Shown one piece after another: positions 57,997 to 64,000 of a DNA stretch of 64,000 nt. Source of the stretch: Hyperoodon ampullatus (Eukaryota; Chordata; Mammalia; Artiodactyla; Ziphiidae); assembly GCA_949752795.1 (NCBI GenBank), contig OX457061.1:29392425-29456424 (forward strand), in the 5' to 3' direction. The notes below the pieces were generated by a model. It saw only the letters and a program-made list of their open reading frames with translations, was not told where the DNA came from and did not search any database. Numbering within the stretch: position 1 is the stretch's first letter; each line of letters starts with the position of its first letter. The translations under genes and the position numbers were made by a program.

Positions 57997-58350
57997 GGGC
58001 TTCCCTGGTGGTGCACTGGTTAAGAATCTGCCTGCCAATACAGGGGACACGGGTTCGATCCCTGGCTCCGGAAGATCCCGCATACCATGGAGAAACTAAG
58101 TCCATGCACCACAACTACTGAGCCTGCGCTCTAGAGCCCGTGCAGTAGCCTGTGTTCCACAATTACTGAAGGCTGCATGCCTAGAGCCCATGATCCACAG
58201 CAAGAGAAGCCACCACAATGAGAAGCCCGTGCACAGCAACGAAGAGTAGCCCCTGCTCATCACAACTAGAGAAAGCCCACGAGCAGCAATGAAGACCCAA
58301 TGCAGCCAAAAATACATAAATAAATAAATAAATTTATTTAAAATATATAT
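57997..58350 (+). mobile_element. Longer, older CHR-1-like SINE
   Basis: The head is gggcttccctggtggtgc, with B-box-like gggttcgatccctgg. The body differs from the other eight: it contains accacaactactgagcctgc, gagcccgtgcagtag and agaagccaccacaatgagaa, and the copy is about 330 bp before its (AAAT)n tail. This longer type is shared more widely among Cetartiodactyla. It abuts the 3' end of the L1M. The target duplication was not resolved. Confidence 0.88.
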
Positions 58351-58354
58351 ATAT

Positions 58355-58835
58355 ATATATATACCTGTGAAAATATGGAGTGGTTTCTATGAAAATTCAA
58401 GGAAGTGCTTTGGAAAAGGTTTATTTCAAAAATCCTGTAGCATTAATTTTATGAAATGATTAGGGAAAACATTTGTAAAAATCTAGGTGATTCCTCTTTC
58501 AGATATCTTTGAAAGCGCTCTTAAATTAATGTTATATTTTAAAGAAATACCAAAGTCTGTGCCATAGGTTATGTACTATAATTGCAGTTTATGTAGGAAA
58601 GATTATATAGAGTTGTAAACAGTCATCTTAAAGAAAAGAACTTACTGTACATTAAATGATGGCAATTATTTTTTTTTCTAAGTGAAGGTTTTGTTTTTGA
58701 AAAAGACATGATATCCTAGTCAATGAATTAATATGTGGCTTCAGTTATATGCTTGTGTATGTGTGTGTGTGTGCATGCAAGTGTGTATGTAAAAGTTAAG
58801 GTTATATTTCCAATTATATGTGACTTTTCAATTAT
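58355..58835. other. A+T-rich sequence, nothing recognised
   Basis: No gene or repeat was recognised except a short (TG)n-rich run near 58752-58790. Confidence 0.55.
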
Positions 58836-58854
58836 CCAACCAAAGATTGTTTTT

Positions 58855-59076
58855 TGTTTTTGGGGGTTTTTTTTGGGTTTTTTGCGGTACGCGGGCCTCT
58901 CACTGTTGTGGCCTCTCCTGTCGCGGAGCACAGGCTCTGGATGCGCAGGCTCAGCGGCCATGGCTCACGGGCCTAGCCGCTCCATGGCATGTGGGATCTT
59001 CCCGGACCGGGGCATGAGCCTGTGTCCCCTGCATCGGCAGGCAGACTCTCAACCACTGCGCCACCAGGGAAGCCCC
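58855..59076 (-). mobile_element. CHR-type tRNA-Glu SINE, minus strand
   Basis: A complete copy read on the minus strand, with a T/G-rich run (58855-58883) as the degraded A-tail complement. The target duplication ccaaagattgttttt (15 bp) lies at 58840-58854 and 59077-59091. A 120-codon plus frame across it is an artefact. Confidence 0.96.
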
Positions 59077-59154
59077 CCAAAGATTGTTTTTGATTGAATA
59101 ATATCCCAGGGTTTTTACTGTACTCCCATATATTGTCAATCATAAAAATAAACA

Positions 59155-60195
59155 TTAGTGGCAAATCATCAACCAAATAAAAAGGACATCTACTGAATGG
59201 GAGAAAATATTTGCAAATCATGTGCCTGATAAGGGGTTAATATCCAAAATATATAAAAAACCATACAACTGAATAGCAGCAAACAAACAAGCCAATTAAA
59301 AAATGGGCAGAAGATCTGAATAGACAGTTTTTCCAGAGAAGACATGCAAATGGCCAGCAGACACATGAAAAGATGCTCAACATCACTAATCATCAGGGCA
59401 ATGCAGATCAAAACCACAGATACCACCTCACACCTGTTAGAATGGCTGTAATAAAAAAAAACAAGATATAACAAGTATTGGCAAAGGTGTGGAGGAAATG
59501 GAACCTTTGTGCACTGTTGGTGGGAATGTTAATTGGTTCAGCCACTGTGGAAAATTGTATGGAGGTCTTCAGAAAATTAAAAACAGAACTACCGGTCCGG
59601 GAAGATCCCACATGCCGCGGAGCGTCTGGGCCCGTGAGCCATGGCCGCTGAGCCTGCGCGTCCGGAGCCTGTGCTCCGCAACGGGAGAGGCCACAGCAGT
59701 GAGAGGCCCGCGTAACGCCAAAAAAAAAAAAAAAAAAAAAAACAGAACTACCAAATGGTTCACCAATTCCACTTCTGAGTATTTATCTAAAGAAAACGAA
59801 AACACTAACTTGAAAAGATAACTACATTCCCATGTTCATTGCAGCATTATATACAATAGCCAAGATATGGAAACAACTTAAGTGTCCATTAGTGGATAAA
59901 TGGATAAAGAAAATGTGATATACATATACAATAGAATATTATTCAGCTGTAAAAAAACAGTGAAATCTTGCCATTTGTGACAACATGGATGGACCTCGAA
60001 GGCATCTTACTAAGTGAAAGTCAGTCAGGGAAAGGCACATACCACATGATCTCTCTTATATGTGGAATCTAAACTAAACAAAACAAAAAACAAACAAGCA
60101 AAACCAACCAGGATCATAGATACATTAAACAGATTGGTTGCTAGAGGCAGGTGGTTGAGGAGACAGGAGAAATGGGTCAAAAAGGTAATAAATAT
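59155..60195 (+). mobile_element. Old L1MA-like ORF2 3' end and 3' UTR
   Basis: The order is gcaaatcatgtgcctgataa, aatgggcagaagatctgaat, catgaaaagatgctcaacat, ctgttggtgggaatgttaat, cagcattatatacaatagcc and aacatggatggacctcgaag. This is the ORF2 C-terminal region followed by the 3' UTR (gtggaatctaaactaaacaa). It is interrupted by a truncated SINE at 59594-59738. No open frame of note remains. Confidence 0.92.
59594..59738 (+). mobile_element. 5'-truncated CHR SINE nested in L1
   Basis: It begins ggtccgggaagatcccacat, so it lacks the whole tRNA-like head with its A and B boxes, and ends in an A-run of about 20. The target duplication aaaacagaactacc (14 bp) lies at 59580-59593 and 59739-59752. 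The L1 text is continuous when it is removed. Confidence 0.96.
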
Positions 60196-60199
60196 TTTT

Positions 60200-62250
60200 T
60201 AAAAATCTAAAAGCCAAGTATGTATATTACTATGTCAATTAATAAGAAAATCAAATTTGCAACATACTTCACAGTTTAAAATAGAACACTCACACGTGTA
60301 GTTTCATGAAAATTGTGAGGTAGAGCAATGTATTGCTTCAGGATGAAAAAACCAAAATTTGGAATTACTAATTGATACATCAGAAAAAAGTCCATTTTCA
60401 ATTAACATTACAGTATTTCACTAATTGTGCAGTTACTTTATAACAGAATATTCCCAATTACTCCCTTCTATCCTTTATAAGATTGCTGTCATTCATTTCA
60501 CTTATCCTTATTCTATAATCACAAGTACATTGTTACTATTATTATTTGAACAGTTATCTAATAAATTAATAATAATATACTTTGCCTTCAAAAAATAAAA
60601 TAAACATTAGTGTATTTGTTTGTCCTTAGCTTTGATATAGTACACCTTTTCCCCACTTTGTTCTTAAGTATGCTTTGAGTATGTACTCCTTATTGAATGC
60701 ACACTAATATATTGTATGAATATACTAGATTATTTTTGTAATTTCTCCATTTTTGGACAATGAAACCTATAGCCTCTGAATTTTCTCTCCACATTTTCTT
60801 TATCTCTGAGGATGAAGTATCTCTTCTGTTTTCGGGGAAGTATATGACCTCTTATCATTTTCTTTATGTGTTCTGGCCATAAGAAGGAAGCAGTCAACAG
60901 GCTCTGAGTTGAAATTCCAGGTTCCTGGAATATATTATATAACAGTCATGCTTAGTCAGGCATTAATTGACAAATATCTATCAAGTTCACGCCTATATTT
61001 ACCAAGCACCATTCTAGAAACTGACCCCCCAAAATGGCATCATCCTTAAATATGATGGCTAGGTTCCCATTTCTGTGAACCCAGTGCAGAAAGGCACTTA
61101 CATGAGAAAGGAGAGTTTGTTAAGAGCTGAGTACAGTCACCAAAATGTGCTTACTACAGAAGTAACATATATAAATACGTTTCTTCTCTGCTTTTACTTA
61201 TAAAATGTTGAGCAACGCTTAAGATCATGCATACATTTTCCCATATGTTCTCTTCTACGTTTCATGGGGTTTTTTGTTTGTTTCACAGTCTTCACATGAT
61301 ATTATTTTGATATGTAGCGCCAATGTAAACACGACTTTATTTTTTCTAATACTTAACCAGTTATCCCTGTACTAGCTATTGAATAATCCAAATTTCCCCT
61401 ACAAATATTTATCATCCTTGGGTTTGTTTTTAGGTTTTCTATTCTGCTTTTTTTTTCTCTGCCTGACCATTATTATGTCTATATTATACTATCTTAATTT
61501 ACATAGCTTGTTAAAAATACCAAGAATTCTTGATTATTTCAGAAAATATTTTGGAGTATGTTTTAAGTACCAAAAATAATTGTCAATATTATTTTATTAT
61601 ATTCACATTAATATAAAAATTGATTTGACAATATTGTTATTTTTGCAATATTGAGCTTCCCATCTAGATATTTAGTACGCTTTGACTGCATTCCATTCTT
61701 CTGTATCATAGTGAAGTTTAGGATTTTTCTTCTTTGGTTTTTTTTATGCATTTCCTATTAATGTTCTTATATATTGACATCATTTTAATATACTTATTTT
61801 ATTAAAGGAATATAGCAAACTATTGATATCTAAAGATTATATCTAAAGATTTATTTGTATAATGCCCTCTAGTTAGAATTTCTACCCAAATTTTATTCTT
61901 TCTCAATTAACATATTGGAGCATAAAGTATTCAATCATATTATCTCTAAATATTGATTCTTTAGCATTCCTTTTTTCTTACCTCTTAATTATTTTTACTC
62001 CCTTGCATTTGCTGGAATTTCAAGAATGGTATGAAGTAATACTGTTGAAAACTTTCATAATTTTTTTCTGATATTAATGGAAATACATCTATTGTAAGTA
62101 TGGGAGATTTGTTTTATATTATAATGCTGAATTCAATCTACTAATAGTAGTTGCTTTGAGAAATATGTTGTGAAGGTTTCTAAAGTCATGTCTGAGCTCA
62201 ATGGAAACTAATATCATGGTTAGTTAACAATGTCTGTCTTGTGTATGGAG
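60200..62250. other. A+T-rich sequence, nothing recognised
   Basis: No SINE or young L1 was seen. Near 60960-61020 the words gacaaatatctatcaagttc and caccattctagaaactg resemble the start of an old dispersed repeat, too weakly to call. No gene was recognised. Confidence 0.5.
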
Positions 62251-62271
62251 GTAAACAAGAAACAAAAATGA

Positions 62272-62482
62272 GGGCTTCCCTGGTGGCACAGTGGTTGAGA
62301 GTCCGCCTGCTGATGCAGGGGACACGGGTTCGTGCCCCGGTCTGGGAAGATCCCACATACCGTGGAGCGGCTGGGCCCATGAGCCATGGCCGTTGAGCCT
62401 GCGCGTCTGGAGCCTGTGCCCCGCAACGGGAGAGGCCACAACAGTGAGAGGCCCACATACCACAAAAAAAAAAAAAGAAAGA
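62272..62482 (+). mobile_element. CHR-type tRNA-Glu SINE, plus strand
   Basis: A full-length copy from gggcttccctggtggcac to an A-rich (GAAA)-containing tail. The target duplication aagaaacaaaaatga (15 bp) lies at 62257-62271 and 62483-62497. Four small open frames on both strands are SINE readings. Confidence 0.97.
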
Positions 62483-62689
62483 AAGAAACAAAAATGATAC
62501 ATATTTTTCACCCCTGTTTTAGTGTTTAACATTAATTATACATTTTTGTAGAAAAATTGAAACTAGATGCATTAAAAGCTTTGAAATGTTCCAGATATTT
62601 CACACTTTTAAAATATATGCTAAAGAAATAGTTTTTGATGAGAAAACAGTACAAAAACTCTTTATGTTCAAGAAACCAGAGCACAGACG

Positions 62690-62800
62690 TAACATTATCA
62701 TTTTACACATTAATATCCAAAGGTGATGATCTCAGAGAAAATCTCTAACCAAGTGAACTGGCTCACCCAGGGTCATGAGTCTCAGAGGGTCAAAATACCC
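62690..62800 (-). mobile_element. Possible MIR fragment (antisense)
   Basis: The words attatcattttacacatta, gatctcagagaaaatctct and gctcacccagggtcatgagt resemble the complement of a diverged MIR core. Confidence 0.45.
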
Positions 62801-62994
62801 CATGGAGACAAGAGACATTATTCAGGTCTAGATTTCACCTTAATCCTGACCACTGTGAAGGAAATGTTATCTATCAACTAGGATAAATTAGGATCAGGGA
62901 AGAATGTTGATGCATCTTCAGAAATAAAATATAAATGCAGGAGCTTCTAGTTATCATCTCATCAGAAAATAAGTAAAATAAAAAGACACAGTTA

Positions 62995-63470
62995 TCTGTT
63001 GTTGAACAACAAAATGCTATTAAACTTAGTGGATTAATACATCACTCATTTTATTACCTGTCCGGGTTCTTTTGGTTGATAGTGTCAGCTTGGCAGTTCT
63101 TCTGGTGGCCTCAGTTACAGTCATGAAGCTGCATGAAGGCCCCAGCTGATGCTGGAGTCACCTTGAGGCTCAGCTGAGATGCTGGAATGATTGAATTTCT
63201 CTTCCTCTTCATGTAATCACAGTGCCTCTCCTTCCCACATAGCTTTTTACATGGGTCTCTACACATGGTCTCTCCAGCAGAGTAAATAGACTGTCATCAT
63301 GGAGGGTTAGAGTTTCCAAAAGCAAGAGTTCTACATGAGGGTGAAGCAGAAGCTGTCAGTCCTCTTAAAGTCAAAGAATGGAACTGGCAAAATGCCAGTG
63401 TCCACCATATTTGTTGGTAATTGCAAGCTACAGACTGTCCTTAGAGATTGGCTACCATAGTTGACTCGGC
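62995..63470. repeat. Ancient dispersed mammalian repeat, family not assigned
   Basis: The words ctgttgttgaacaacaaaat, aacttagtggattaatacat, gtcagcttggcagttcttct, gtctctccagcagag and ctcttaaagtcaaagaatgg follow in order a common old mammalian repeat remembered from other genomes. Its class (LTR or DNA transposon) could not be decided from sequence alone. Confidence 0.4.
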
Positions 63471-63474
63471 CCCC

Positions 63475-64000
63475 AAGTATTAATAGTCTTCTTTCATAAA
63501 AAATGCACTCAGACCCAGGAACCCCAAAAGCCTTATCCTACTGTGGCATAAGGCTCAATCTTGAGTCTAAATATATTTACCTTTAAATGAGGTCAGGTGT
63601 GGATAAGTTTCCTTGGGTGTGTACATCTCCTCCTGATCCAAAGACCTGTGAACTAAAATGACAAGTTATTCTGTCCTCCATATACACAGCATAAAATTGT
63701 AAACCAGGTTCAGGAGAACTGAACAAATAATAACAACAGAAGAAGAGGGATGTCAAAATGGGACACGCAAAGCAGTCCCTAGCAATGCTAAAATCCAGCC
63801 AGGTATGGGTTGACAGTTGCCCCTGCTCCATTGATTAGCTCTGTTTCTATTCCCTGGTTCTCCTCAACTAAGCTTTGCCCACTGGGCTCTTAACTATTCC
63901 ATTTTTGAGGAAAAATGGTCTATTGTTTACATTTGGTTAGCTCTCCTAGCCTGGTTCCTGCTTGTAGGAAGTTGGAGAGTCAATGATCTCTTTGCATTTT
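63475..64000. other. Possible old LTR-element-derived sequence
   Basis: Somewhat G+C-richer than the flanks. Words such as ctcctgatccaaagacctgt followed by gaactaaaa, tgattagctctgtttctatt and cctggttctcctcaacta are reminiscent of the internal part of an old mammalian LTR element, from memory only. No viral reading frame is present. The 82-codon minus frame at 63583-63831 has no recognisable domain. Confidence 0.3.

Noticed and set aside
63475..64000. Retroviral gene remnants
   Set aside because: No gag, pol or env motif could be read in any frame. Only vague nucleotide resemblance to an old LTR element.

Overview
The window is mammalian nuclear DNA, almost certainly from a cetacean (whale, dolphin or porpoise). 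The main evidence is nine copies of a tRNA-Glu-derived CHR-type SINE that opens gggcttccctggtgg, most with the long G+C-rich body typical of whales. They sit among L1 copies whose 3' ends have the cetartiodactyl form. No intact protein-coding gene was found. The longest open frames are antisense or sense readings of L1 and SINE sequence, and the others look like chance frames in A+T-rich DNA. The window is best read as intergenic or deep intronic sequence. Family names here come from remembered consensus sequences, not from a database search.

Layout. Positions 1-6023 are A+T-rich, with a palindromic AT/AC/GT microsatellite, an old antisense L1, a SINE (1651-1831), a 5'-truncated L1 tail (2517-2695) and an MLT1-like LTR fragment. 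Positions 6039-11668 hold the largest element, a nearly complete but decayed minus-strand L1 bounded by a 15-bp target duplication. An older plus-strand L1 follows (about 11990-18245). It is split by a SINE and by a 1.77-kb G+C-richer block (15205-16974) that looks like a minus-strand retrocopy of an mRNA 3' region from an unidentified gene. Positions 18250-41580 are mostly quiet A+T-rich sequence. They contain antisense L1M, MIR, hAT-like and MER3-like remnants, a twin-primed L1 (29827-30440) and a 67-bp L1 insertion (33372-33438).

Positions 41596-64000 are repeat-dense. A SINE without an A-tail (41596-41792) is followed by an old L1 (43205-47326) carrying four nested insertions: two L1 tails, one SINE and one Tigger-type MITE. 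Next come MIR copies, an L1 5' half with an internal deletion (50750-52485), L1 tails, a long old L1M (about 54436-57980) and a cluster of four SINEs (57997-62482), one of them 5'-truncated inside an L1.

Nothing here works together as a pathway. The biology is a record of retrotransposition: L1 machinery produced the L1 copies and, in trans, the SINEs and the putative retrocopy, shown by target duplications, A-tails, 5' truncation and one 5' inversion. The strongest leads for a second look are the retrocopy block, the nested L1 at 43-47 kb, the tail-less and truncated SINEs, and the unexplained 492-bp open frame at 20568-21059.
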